Below, in pieces: positions 28,406 through 39,387 of a stretch of DNA of 64,000 nucleotides. The stretch's first letter is position 1. Each line of letters begins with the position of its first letter. A model generated the notes under the pieces. It ran no database searches, was not told where the DNA came from, and worked only from the letters and a program-made list of their open reading frames with translations. The stretch comes from Sphaerulina vaccinii (Eukaryota; Ascomycota; Dothideomycetes; Mycosphaerellales; Mycosphaerellaceae), in contig JAKUDP010000017.1 of the NCBI GenBank assembly GCA_022570795.1, positions 1 through 64,000 on the forward strand, written 5' to 3'. A program made the position numbers and the translations under genes.

Positions 28406-28457
28406 CAAAATAGAGGTATATAACTAATATTCAAACCTTACCTCTGACCTCTATTTT
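28406..28457. repeat. 11-bp perfect inverted repeat
   Basis: AAAATAGAGGT at 28,406-28,416 is matched by its exact reverse complement ACCTCTATTTT at 28,447-28,457, leaving a 30-nt loop. The flanking bases lack the CA-to-TA saturation of the surrounding block. It could be the tip of a small inverted-repeat element or a chance hairpin; no target-site duplication is evident. Confidence 0.5.
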
Positions 28458-29599
28458 AAGACTATAATATAGTATAGGTCCTAGTTCTCTAAAGAATACT
28501 ACGAGTTAAGCTTATTTTTTTATATTTCTTTTGCTTAGGTTATAGAAAGATAGTATATAGTAGTAGTATTAATACTAAGGCTATCTATTTTGTATCTCTA
28601 TATATATATTCTATCTCTTTTTTAAACTTATTAATAGATAGTACTACTAAGGCGCTCTTAAGCTATATCTATATTCCTCTCTATCTCTATAATCTCGGAC
28701 TTATTAATAGGCTAATAGTTAGTAAGTATATAAGCTCGCTTAGAAATCTCTATATTAAATTGTATTTATAAAGTCGGCAGAGTTATATCTTTTTATACTT
28801 AAGTTCCTACTATAGTATTATAGTAGTATTAGTATAATATCGGCTAGCGTCTAGTAATCGTCTTGCTAGAATAGTAGTAATTGCCTCGCTAGAAGCAGAG
28901 ATTGCTCTTGTTTATATAGTAGAAGCTTAATAATAGTAGAGGAAGGAGGCTCGAATATAATTCTCTTATAAGCTCGCTAGTATTAAGAACCTTTTTATAT
29001 ATATTATATCTTTTTATAGTGCGCGTCTCTAAGTAGGTTAGATATAAGAGAGCCCGATCTTGCTTAGCTCTAGTAGAAAGTACTTTTATAGCTAGTATAC
29101 TATTTGTAGAAGCTATATTACTATTAGCTCCAAAAAAACAACTTTAGAAGTATAGAGCTATATATTATACTTATCTTTAATCTTCTTATATATAAGGTCG
29201 ATAATTTTAGTATTATTTGGATCTTCTATTTGCTCGATATAGTATAGGTATTTAATAAAGTATGCTTAGGTATTCTAAGTCTTTATTAGTAGTAGCAGCG
29301 TTCTTCGAAGATACGAATAGCTTGTAATATCGTAGTATAGGTATTCTAGTATTACTTACTAGCTATACTAAAATATATTCTAGCTCGTCTATAGGCTAGT
29401 ATAGCTTCAATTCTTTAATAATATTACTCTAGGGCGCAATTATTCTAATAGTTGGTATAATAGGCTCGAATATTAGATAGTTAGTATCGCTACTAATATT
29501 AATACTAATATTAATATTGCGAGAAGTTAAGTCGAGAGTTTCTACCTTACTAGTATAGCCTAGCTTTCTATAGACTATAATAACCGGACCCAAATCGAC

Positions 29600-32500
29600 T
29601 AGCTAGCTAGTATATAAAATTATATAGTAAAGTAAAGTAAAGTAAAAAGGTAGATATATAATATAATTATATACTTACTATACTATTAAAGAACCTAGTT
29701 CTTATTAATAGGTAGTTAAAAACGCTCTTCTATAAGATTTTAGACAAATAAGACAAATTAGCGATAGTAATAGTAAAAGTAGCGACCTAGTATATATAAT
29801 AATACTTTCTATTCCTCTATTAGAATTGCTCTTATATAGGGGTACTATATACTTACTTAGTATAGTTCCGAATATAATCTGAATTAGAGAGAATTTTCTA
29901 GTATACTAAATATAGGTAGAGTATAAGAATATTTGTACTATAATACTATAGGTGTTTTTTTATTATATACTTTCCTAGGTCTATATAACTATAGAAGGAG
30001 TGCGACTACTAACTATCGACAAGATCCAATTGTTCTAGGTAGAAGATATACTAGGTTAGAAAGTAGTATAAAAACAAAGATAGTTTTAGTACTAATATAG
30101 TAACTACTATAGGAGCCTTTAGTATATATCTCTTTAGTATCGATAGCTCTTAGTAGCTATATAGCTTAGTAATAGTACTAATAGCTTCTAAGTAGTATAG
30201 TATCTCTACTATATACTTTTCTAGTTTAGTAAGGTCTTCTAGAGATACAAATATAAAAAGTATAGAAAAGGCGTATTAGCGCTCTAGTATTAATACCTAA
30301 GATATAGTTGCTTCTTACTTAACTAGCAAGATAGTATCTAAACTATTTAGCTATATTTGAGTATTAATTAGAGGCTAGGTTTCGGCAAATTGTACCTTAA
30401 CTTAGGCAAGTAATATATTATATATAGCTCTTTTCTAATTGCGATAGTTAGTACTTACTTATTAGTAGAATTGCTAGATTACTATTCTATATATACTTTT
30501 TATAGTAGAGTAACAAGACTTAATCTCTTTTTTTAGATACTTTTTATATCTACTAAATAGCTTTACTATAGGTTATATATCTATTTCTTGTACTTGATTA
30601 TCTAACAATTAATATAGATAATAGCGATCTATTATTTGCGAGATACTAGTAGCTATATATATTATTATTTTCTAGGGGTTAAGTCTATAATAGATAGTAT
30701 TCGTATTTTGAGTAATATATCTTAGTAGGTAGTTCTTTTAGTAAATAGAAGAGTTATAGTACTATAGTATCTAGTTCTATTAAGAGTTGCTAATATAGCC
30801 TACTAACTTTAGCTTATACCTAATATCTAATAGATAATCTATAGAACTTACTACTAGTATTAGAGGCTTCGCTAGTACTATAGTAGAAGTTATATAGCTT
30901 TATATTATAGTCGAACTCTACTATAGCGCTAATATTAGTAAGTCGAGAACAAAACTATTCTAAACCTAGGCTATTCTTAGATACTTCTACTCCTTCTATA
31001 ATTATATTTATCTTCGAAAAGAATAGCTTGTTCTATAAGTTATCTCAGATATAAAAAGGCATACTATTCGTACTAGGATCTAGCTATAGCTCGAATAGCT
31101 ATTATAGAGATTTGGCTACTATTTAGAAGTAAAATATATATTTAGCAAATAGTATTACTAGTAAGATTATCTAAGAATAGAGTAGAAGACATACTTTATA
31201 TAGTATATCTAGAATATAAAAGGTATTACTAGATATTACTATAAGTAGGTAGTTAATACTAGCGAAGCTACTTATATACTAATCTTTCTTGCTCTAGTAT
31301 TACTTTGTATACTTGAATATAAACTTAGTTAGAATTCTTAGTATATAATCTAGCTAAGTAGAATTTCAGAGAAGGCTTACTATAAAATTGCTATACCGAA
31401 GTTTTATTAGTATATTAGGTCGGTTGCTAGTAAGTCCTACTAGTTGGATTAGGAGTACTAGCTATGCGTATTACAACTTATATAGAAATATTACTTTACT
31501 TAAGCTCTAGAGCGCTTTTAATATCTCGAAAGTATTTTTAGTATAAGTAATAGACTTATACTTTTTATTATTCTCTAGGCTATACTTTGCGCTTAGCTAC
31601 AACTAAATCTAAATAGTATATTAGCTTAGTAATAAGGCAGGCTTCTTCGTCGAGTAGCGCACGTCTCTTATCTTAAACTTAACTTTAAGTAGAAATTCGT
31701 AATTGCTAGTAAAGTCTCTATAGACTATATATAGAGTATTCTAGTAGGTTTGTAAAGTAGATATATACTATATACCTATTCTCTACTCTAGTAGCTAGAC
31801 AAAGAAGGCATATAGAATAGGTAGCCGAAGCTTTACGAGTTTTTTATTAGTATTAAGATCTAATTGTTTATAGAACCTACTTTGCTTAATATATATTTCT
31901 ATAGACAAGTTTTACTATATCTTATATTTCCTAGTCTCTTACTATCGACTATAGAAGCTTATTGCACTTGTATATCTTTTTTGTCTCTACTATTTTATTA
32001 TAGTCTTAGATAAATCCGAGGAGGAATTGCGTCTAGTCGTCTTTTATATAGAGGTCGGTATAGGCGTAGCTAGTATACTCTATTATAACAAGTAGTAGTA
32101 AGTCTAAAAGTTTCGAATATTGTCTAGTAGTATATATAGAGGTCTATTTTAAAGAAGAGGGCTAGAATTGTAATATGCTATAGAATATATTATAATACAA
32201 ATAATAATACGAATAGATATAGGATGTAGGTACTTAGAGTTTAATACGTAGGCTGTCTCTAGTACTCTATAGGTAGCAATACCTTCTAAATATACTTCTA
32301 TAATATTCTATTAAAGTAGCTAAGATACTATATATATATAAAAAGTTATAAATAACTTAGAAGCAAAGTTCCTACTTACTCTAGAGTCTATTATAGCTAG
32401 TAGCTTATAACTATTAATAATAATTTTTATATAGAAAACTATTATTAATACTTAAATATTTATATTATAGAACTTTCTAGAAATACTTATTTTCTAGAAG

Positions 32501-34730
32501 TTAATTCTTTTCCTAATAGAGTAATAGTAGCTTTTTTAGTAAGCTACTTATAGATCTATTATTCTATTTCTTTAATTATCTAATATAGATTTCTTTCTAT
32601 CTATATTTTATTATAGATAGTTTTAGATTAATATTACTAGATAAGAGTATACTTTCTCTAGAGTTTTTTAATAGCTTTATATATCTAGTTTATAATAATT
32701 TCCCTATTTAGAGTAATATATCCGAATAGAGTATATATACTTCTAATTAGAACTCTTTTTTATATAAAAGTATCGAATTTATAGTTAACTTTAATATATT
32801 AGTAATTCTAGAATATATATCTTATTCTATTAAGTATAGCGTCTAGCTTAGATAGATAGAAGTACCTCTTTCCTCTAACTTTTAGAAAGATATACTTATA
32901 ATTTTATACTAGATTTAGAATAATTTGTTTAATTTAACTTAGTATATCTATAGTAAAAGTTATAATTTTAATATCTATATCTAATTTTTTAGAACTTTTA
33001 TTTTTATTATTTATATTATTTTTATTATATTTAGAAAGTTACTTCTTTTTAGAACTTTTTTCTATAGACTAGTTTTATTCTTTTTTTTTAGATTCGATTT
33101 TAGAAAAGTAATTTTTTTATTATAATAAGACTTATTAATATCTTCTTTATTAGCGAGCCTTAGCTTAGAATAGAGTTTTTATAGTTTATCTAGAATAGGT
33201 AGTAGTTTGCTTCTATTCCTATACTATTGAATTAGCTATAAACTTATATTTTTACCTAGAAGGCTAGGCTAAAAGTTTGTATTCCTCTTAGAAGATATAT
33301 ATATCTAGTATAAGTTGTTATAATAGAATTACTAGTAAAAGCTTCTATATTCGACTTATCTTTCTTAGTATAGGTTAAGGTTTACTTATTATTCTATTAT
33401 ACTAAAGAATTAGACTTTCTTATAAAAAGTTATAGATTTATTATAACCTTTTTATTTGTTTTTCTTCTACTATATTATATTAAAAGGCTGTTGCTATACT
33501 ATATTCTTTAAATAGTAGTTTCTTTTTATATAGCCTTTCTTACTATATCTATAATAGATTAGTTCTTCTTACTTTTTATAGAGCTTCTTTTTACCTCTAG
33601 CTCTAAACTTTTTACTTTTTTTAATATTATTAAGCTCTATTAGTTTTAGACTATAGTACGGCTACGACTTTAGTTACTATTATTCTTAGTACTTATCTCT
33701 AGCTAAGAAGTAGCTAGTTCTTCTTTATTATTTAGTAGTATATCTAGCTACTCTAGCTACTTTAGAGTTATACTATTTTTTAAGAGCTTGTTTATAGAAG
33801 CTATTATCGATTTTAATAGTTTCTTTAATTAACTAGGTAAGGTTCTTAATAATAACTACTTGCTCGGTATAGGCTAGTTTGTTTTTAACTTAATTTTTAA
33901 GACTCCTATAGTATATTACTTAGAGGGCTTTATTATCCTAACTAATAATATATATATACTTCTAGAACTTAGCTATATACTTAGATATAGAAGTAGTCTA
34001 TTTAAGATACTATATAATATAGATAGTAGTACTAACTTTATTAGAAATTCTAAATAGAGTAGTTATCTAGCTTCTAAACTAATTATACTTAGTAAAGATT
34101 CTATTCTTATTTTTATTATTATAGAGGTAGAATTCTAGATATAGTTTAAGCTAGTATTTAGTATATCTATAAAGAAAAATAGAAGTAAAATAGTATTTTA
34201 TTTTTATTTTTAACTTTATTAAACCTAAAGTATAAGGCTAGTTAATTAGACTAGGTAGATAGTTTGTCGTAGTCTCTATAATAGAGGTCTAGCTTAGCGA
34301 CTTTAAAATTCTTAAAGTCGAGTTATCTAGTATTTACCTAGGTTTATAAAAATCGAATAGTTCCTACTTTACTAGAAGTAGGAGTTTCTTTAGAGCTTTC
34401 TATAATAGATATATTATAAAAAGTATATAAAGCTATAAGATTATAAAAACCTAATAATCTTACTAAGTAGAGGCTAAGCTTAATCTAGTTAGAGCTTATT
34501 AATATATCTATAAAAAAGTAAATAAAAAAAGTTTTTATATTCTAATTAGTAAGATAGAATAGTAAGTTATATATAATAACTATTTATAACTATAATATTT
34601 ATTATCTATATATATAAAAAAAAATCCTAGTTTTATTAATTACTCTAATTACTCTAATTAAGGCCTACTTAGTATAATTAGAGTACTTAGTATAATTAGT
34701 AGTAGGCCTAGTCCAAGCGCTACTAATTAC
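29600..34730. repeat. RIP-degraded retroelement remains, distal part, up to the euchromatin border
   Basis: This stretch has the same TA-saturated composition as the start of the window and no intact gene. Its right end holds a minus-strand gag fossil (see 33,515-33,556). The last 100 bases before the border include a nine-base inverted pair AGGCCTACT at 34,661 and AGTAGGCCT at 34,701, enclosing direct repeats of TTAGTATAATTAG. These could mark an element end. Downstream pol motifs of the gag-bearing element (reverse transcriptase, integrase) were looked for on the minus strand between 29.5 and 33 kb and not recognised. Confidence 0.75.
33515..33556 (-). mobile_element. Fossil gag zinc knuckle of a retrotransposon
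   Basis: The minus strand reads Y-x2-Y-x4-Y-x4-Y, with the four tyrosine codons (TAT, TAT, TAT, TAC) exactly where a CX2CX4HX4C zinc knuckle has Cys, Cys, His and Cys. The intervening residues (Y-R, S-K-K-G, I-K-R-N) are typical of gag nucleocapsid knuckles. RIP changes TGT to TAT, TGC to TAC and CAT to TAT, so all four ligands are explained by a single mutation type. Lys-rich sequence follows, as in nucleocapsid tails. The element should run leftward from a 5' end near 34.3-34.7 kb. LTR-retrotransposon gag is most likely; a LINE ORF1 knuckle is possible. Confidence 0.6.
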
Positions 34731-35297
34731 TTCTGCATATAATGCGCCCGGAAAATCCGTAGAGACATTCCTATAGTATACAAACTATAATATTATCTTC
34801 TAGAGAAGAGCTTACTTAGTAACTATCTAAGAAAAACCTCTAACTATATCTACTGCATTAGTAATGCTAAGTAGCACCGCCAAATCTCGATTAGGTTATT
34901 CTCTAAGTATTAGACTATAATGTCAAACTCGGCTATAACAATCGATGTTTCCGATCCGAGGCACTCCGATAAGCCTGTCACACTTATTCACCACCATCAG
35001 CACTATATCATGGGACGAGTACACCAAACTGGACCCGCATCACGATGTGCGTATTGAAAATATGTGCCAATTGTGCCCAGTAGAAGCGAAGAGCGGAGAG
35101 CCGATCAATGATAGTCACACCCGCGGCTACGTGTGCCTGTGTAGCCTGGTACGGCGATTTCAAGATGAAAGGCATTACGACGCTCCTGCTGCCTACACTT
35201 CCAGTACATGAGAGAATTTCAAAGCCTTCATCGCAAGGACAAGCAACACTTTGGCAACAAGAACGTGAACACCTACCACAAATCAAATACACGCAAT
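34731..35297. other. RIP block to euchromatin transition and upstream region of the EthD gene
   Basis: Composition changes from TA-saturated to balanced between about 34,735 and 34,945. CA, TG and CG words reappear first in short patches (for example GCGCCCGG near 34,744) and then continuously. No gene is supported here; open frames at 34,945-35,211 and on the opposite strand are shadows. The last 300 bases are presumably the EthD promoter and leader. Confidence 0.6.
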
Positions 35298-35624
35298 ATG
35301 GCCGACGACAACCTCGGAGCATACATCTTTGTCTCCTATCCAAGAACAAAAGACCTGCAGTTCGACCCGAAATACTACCTGAACAACCATTTATCGATCG
35401 TCGACAAGCATTGGCGGCCATTGGGCATGAAGTCGTGCACTGTTGTCCAGTTTCCCGAAGGCGATCCAAGTGGTCTACACACACAAGCCATCCTGCACTT
35501 CAACAGCGTGGAAGCTTTCGAGAAGGCGATCGAAGCGAACATTCCTGAGGTCATGCAGGATATCAAGAACTACTCGAATGTTATGCCTGTCAGATACTAT
35601 GGGAAGGTGGTGGTACAAGGATGA
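35298..35624 (+). CDS. EthD-domain protein
   Basis: This is a single-exon protein of 108 residues. The sequence opens with a short tail, then A-Y-I-F-V-S-Y-P, a central N-N-H-L-S-I-V-D-K-H-W segment and a C-terminal P-V-R-Y-Y-G-K-V strand. That is the plan of the EthD/dimeric alpha-beta barrel family, usually about 100 residues, found in fungal polyketide and aromatic degradation clusters as small dimeric enzymes or binding proteins. The open frame extends 30 codons further upstream. I chose M-A-D-D because the extension is unlike the family and the remaining length fits one complete domain. It is the first intact gene beside the RIP block, about 570 bp from its edge. Substrate is unknown. 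Confidence 0.8.
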   Translation: MADDNLGAYIFVSYPRTKDLQFDPKYYLNNHLSIVDKHWRPLGMKSCTVVQFPEGDPSGLHTQAILHFNSVEAFEKAIEANIPEVMQDIKNYSNVMPVRYYGKVVVQG

Positions 35625-35780
35625 GTGGGTCTTACACAAGTCAAATGGGGACGGATGAATCGGAGAGATGTCATATATTATGCTGCCAGCAGCTTACATC
35701 TCAATACGACCTCGTACTGAATCTCAGTCGTCCATGCTAATGCCAACAGTCTTTCCCAGACATGATCTGTCATACTAATA

Positions 35781-36557
35781 TCATCTGCCAAAGGGCAGTC
35801 CACCATGCCAAGAGAACATCGAGGGCGCCTTCGAAGCAACGCTCATGATTGAAGGTGTTGGCGACGACGGCCGAGCAATCGTTGATCTAGATGACCTCCG
35901 TCCAAGCTGTCTTTCTCTGCTCGCGATATCAACAACATCCCGAAACTCCGGCTCGATCCAAGGCGCAGTACAAGCTTTGCCACATGCACAAAGTGTCTTG
36001 ATCTCCGCAACATCCTCATCTCTCCACGCCAAAGCAACGAAGCTGAGCTTCTCTTCAATCCATTCGCTGTCCCTCTCCACATTGGCATCAGCCAGTCTCG
36101 CCACTAGTTCGCCAACGTACGCTTCGCATCGAGCAGCATGTCTTGCTGCCAAGTGGTCAACGATGCATGCTGTGCAGCAAAATGGCTGATCAAGATCGCG
36201 AGGTTGCTCGAGATCGGGAGGCGATCGTATAAAGCAATTGATGGCGCAAGGCTCTGTCGACGTCGTCACGACTTTGTGGCCGCATGAGAGCACATGGTCG
36301 AGGCCATTAACTGTACACGGATCGCCCATGTGTGGGTCATCATGCCAGAGTAAACCTGTAGTGGTGATTGGCACTGTCATGGGTCCACGATGTCTGGGGC
36401 TGAAAGGTGTTGGTAAGGTTCCGGCGGAGGATTCAGATGTGATATTTGCATGTCTGGGGAGTGTTGTCTTGGTAGGTGAGACTGAGACTGTGAGCTTGTT
36501 CGGTGCCACTGTTGAACAACCGAACTTTGGTAGCATGGGGATCTTTCTGCTGGCCAT
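35781..36557 (-). CDS. Conserved-looking Cys-rich protein of unknown function
   Basis: A single open frame of 258 residues from M-A-S-R-K-I-P-M. I prefer this start because its ATG has A at -3 and G at +4; the frame allows an earlier Met at 36,656 (291 residues) in poorer context. The N-terminal third is Ser/Thr/Pro-rich and looks disordered. The centre has clustered Cys and His: C81, C92-G-H94, C104, C108, C127-C128-x2-C131 and H135, then C190-x-C192-x3-C196. This spacing suggests a structural zinc site, but it matches no RING, PHD or B-box pattern that I know. The C-terminus is again basic and Ser-rich. No signal peptide or membrane segment is seen. It is convergent with the EthD gene (157 bp apart). 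Confidence 0.6.
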   Translation of the reverse strand: MASRKIPMLPKFGCSTVAPNKLTVSVSPTKTTLPRHANITSESSAGTLPTPFSPRHRGPMTVPITTTGLLWHDDPHMGDPCTVNGLDHVLSCGHKVVTTSTEPCAINCFIRSPPDLEQPRDLDQPFCCTACIVDHLAARHAARCEAYVGELVARLADANVERDSEWIEEKLSFVALAWRDEDVAEIKTLCACGKACTAPWIEPEFRDVVDIASRERQLGRRSSRSTIARPSSPTPSIMSVASKAPSMFSWHGGLPFGR

Positions 36558-37169
36558 TCTCCCTGCTTTGAGCTTGTAGCATCTCAGATGTGAGTCTGTG
36601 GCAATGTCTGAGCTCTTGGGAACCAGCCCAAGAGGTCGCAATGTCGAGTCTGTCATATGGTCAGTAGTCGCAAGGTCTCACGCACGCGGAACCTGTCTCG
36701 TCGAAAGGAAGCGATTGCTATGTGCGCTTGGTGTTAGCTTGTGATGATCGAGACCAGCTCGAGACGTTGGGTGTGCTGAAGGAGTGCGTTCGGTGCTCGA
36801 ATGGACGTGGGCGAGACTTCGTAGTGTAATATAACTCTTTCTTTGTCGTCGCTATTGACGATCGTCTGCAGTGTGTCTTTGTTCGATATGCAATCTTTGT
36901 CTGAAGACCTTGTAAGACCAATTATTCCGAGGCCCTAGCACAAAGAGCGACGACTAAGAAAGCCACAATGCTATTGTGCCATGAAGTATGATGCATGTTG
37001 ACGACTCGTGGGCTTAGAGTCTTCGCATCATACCATGTTGCCGTAGACCACAAGCCGAATCCACTGGTAGCTCTACTGTACTGTAGCCTGGATTTCCTGG
37101 AGCCTCTGCAAGTTGGATGACACGGAGCTCAAAGCCTCCACGGGCACCGTACGAAGAAAGTCGTCCAGA
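36558..37169. other. Intergenic, nothing recognised
   Basis: This is the upstream region of the Cys-rich gene and the downstream region of the AtuA-like gene. The longest frames (36,718-36,921 minus and 37,113-37,301 plus) lack domain features and are judged random. No RNA gene or repeat was seen. Confidence 0.5.
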
Positions 37170-39153
37170 TCAGAGCTTCCCTCTATTCAAGAACTTCACA
37201 GGCAGATCAACATGTTTCGCCCTCAAGTACTCCGCAACATTCTTGCCCAAGAAGTCGTAACTACTCGAGCAGCTGACTCCCCGATCAAGATGATCATGTA
37301 GCAAAAAGTGTACAGCGAGCAGATTGGGTAGTTCGAAGCGATCAATCTTCTTGCCTTTGTACTCCTCCTGAAGCAGCATTTTCATCTTATCCGTACTGAG
37401 CAGGCCTCGTAGCCAGTCCCACTCGTCTCTGAAGCGTACCCAGAAGCCGACATTGGCATTTGACCCTTTGTCACCAGAGCGAGCGTGTACGACCCAGCCT
37501 AGTGGGCCTCGAACAGTCTCGCCATAATCGACGACTTCCAGGTCCATAGCAACAGGCTCACTTGGCTGCTGGCTTGGATACGTCCTATTCTGAGTTGGTG
37601 GCGGGACTATGAAGCTACTGCCATCCCATAGATGCACTTTGTGTTCGACCTCCGATTGAGGCAGAAGAGTGACATAGTACTCATAGATAGGCTTTGGCAT
37701 GCCCTGTCTGATATCCAGATGTATCGTGGCACCAGGATAACCCTCCATGATCACGTCGATGCTAGGTCGCAAGAACTTCTTAGGTTCAATATCTGCTTCG
37801 TTCTTGGCCTGAACGAAGATTCGGAAGTCGACAGTGGCCTCATTCTGATTGCGTGGATTCTCGGCTGCCGAACCATTCGTGCTGAAATCCAGTAAGCTGA
37901 ATTTGTCAGAGTATGGCTTGAACTCGTGTCTGAGTTGCGCTTCCATCATTCGTGCTTTCTCCTTGATGTCCAGACCACACAAGAACCAATGGACTTCAGC
38001 TTGAAAGCCACCCTTGGCAGTTAAGCCTACTTTCGTTGTAGGTGGGGGAGAATCGCCTCGCACGCCATGTACAGCAACTCTGTCAGTGCCAATCTGCTCG
38101 AACCACATCTCATCTAGCACGGCAGTAACGTCGCTGTTGAAGTACCAGGGCCCTTGTATCTCGTACAGTAGTTGGCTTGTGCATGTCTGAGTACTCACTT
38201 CGCCGCCTCCCCATCCTTGACCTTTGGTAATGACCACATTCCCACTCCTCGAGATCTCAGCTATGGGGTATCCAATATCTTTCCAGCCTCTGAACTCAAG
38301 CGATTTGAAGCCTGTAAAGTTGCCACCGACAACATAGTTGCTACACTCAATCAGATGGCCTGCAACAAATGCATTCGCTAGCTGGTCGAGGTCATCTGGA
38401 GTCCAGCCATGCCACCAGTAAGCTGCTCCTATCACGGGAGAAGCATCTGAGACACGTCCACAGACGACGATGTCGGCACCTTTCGAGAATGCAGCTGCAA
38501 TGCCTAGGCCACCCAGATAAGCCTGTGCGTAGATTGGTTCGTGTGGCCAATCGTCCAGGACTTCACCAGTACTTATATTTTCAAATGTGCTTGATTTGCT
38601 TTGTCGGGCACGCTGAACGGCAGGAAAGACTTCGTCGCCACTTATCCAAGCGACTTTCAAGTCATGGCCGCCTTGTTTGCACATGTCTGTGACGACTTTG
38701 TGGAGCTGCTCGGTATCAGACGCTCCGGCATTGACTGCAACCTTAATCTTGTGCTTCGCTATGTGTGGAAGAGCTGGAGCAAGAGCTTCGAGGAATGTTG
38801 GCTCATATGCTGGGCCACCAGTAGCGAACATCCGGAAGTCGTTTCCATCTTGCTCAGACGTGGGACTGGCGATGCTTTCTGCCTTAGTAGCTCCTCTCGT
38901 CGCTATGAAGTGAACGTAAGTAGAGGATAGACAGAGATTTGACTATACGTACTCATGTTAGCCTCAGACATGAAGTCGCCGATGATAACATCGACAGGAT
39001 CATTCGGGTAGTTCTTCGCGAACGTTGCCATAGCACGTCGTCGATCGGAGACTGAGCCGGAGACGCCTGAGAGTGTTAACACAACATATGGTAGCGATGC
39101 CCTTCTGTCTTCATACCAGCTATGCGAATCGGTCTTGTCGGATCTGCGGCCAT
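37170..39153 (-). CDS. AtuA-like (DUF1446) protein
   Basis: Three exons on the minus strand: 39,153-39,117, 39,066-38,953 and 38,902-37,170. The introns are 50 nt each with GTATGA/CAG and GTACGT/TAG borders, giving 627 residues in frame. The N-terminus reads R-I-A-G-V-S-G-S-V-S-D-R-R, then D-V-I-I-G-D-F-M-S-E-A-N-M, both hallmarks of the AtuA/DUF1446 domain, which fills residues about 8-470. A separate C-terminal AtuA-like ferredoxin-fold domain begins near residue 515 (H-A-R-S-G-D-K-G-S-N-A-N-V-G). AtuA is needed for acyclic terpene use in Pseudomonas, but its reaction is not settled. It lies 234 bp downstream of the HMG-CoA lyase gene on the same strand, suggesting a shared pathway. Confidence 0.88.
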
Positions 39154-39387
39154 GATCGAGTACTCTAGCGGACTTCCCAAGCAAGGAGTCTCTCTTGACA
39201 TGCTCAAGAGGTTTTCTCCGGTGTGAAAGTGTTGTTGGCATATGAAGCTTCGGAATCGCAAGCCCTCGGCCCTAGATGCATTGCGAGGAAGGCCATCTGC
39301 GGGGTCGACCGCTGCAGGGACTCGATTTTGAGTCTCTCCAGGCGAGTCGTAGAGCTGCAGAACGCTGAGTATCGCCAAGTGTATGCC

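Larger units (their letters stand above)
24000..29600. repeat. Less-mutated island of diverged partial duplications inside the RIP block
   Basis: CA, TG and ATG are commoner here than on either side, and a few longer open frames persist, the longest being 26,874-27,218 on the minus strand (114 codons). The island is full of diverged copies of its own segments. About 100 bp beginning ATTATAACTACAAATGCAAG recurs at 26,208 and 26,806. A segment at 26,570-26,700 recurs at 28,735-28,870. A segment near 24,750-24,800 recurs at 28,060-28,105. A core reading GAAAGGTTTATAT followed by CTACTA occurs near 27,296, 27,475, 27,755 and 28,017. It looks like the remains of a tandemly expanded coding element. 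No domain is recognisable. Confidence 0.6.

Noticed and set aside
32020..32080. Minus-strand D-D motif considered as reverse transcriptase or integrase
   Set aside because: Flanking residues do not match Y-x-D-D or D-D-Y-S contexts, and no supporting motif is near.
35008..35548. Long overlapping frames on both strands around the EthD gene
   Set aside because: Shadows of the EthD coding sequence; only the 35,298 frame matches a family.
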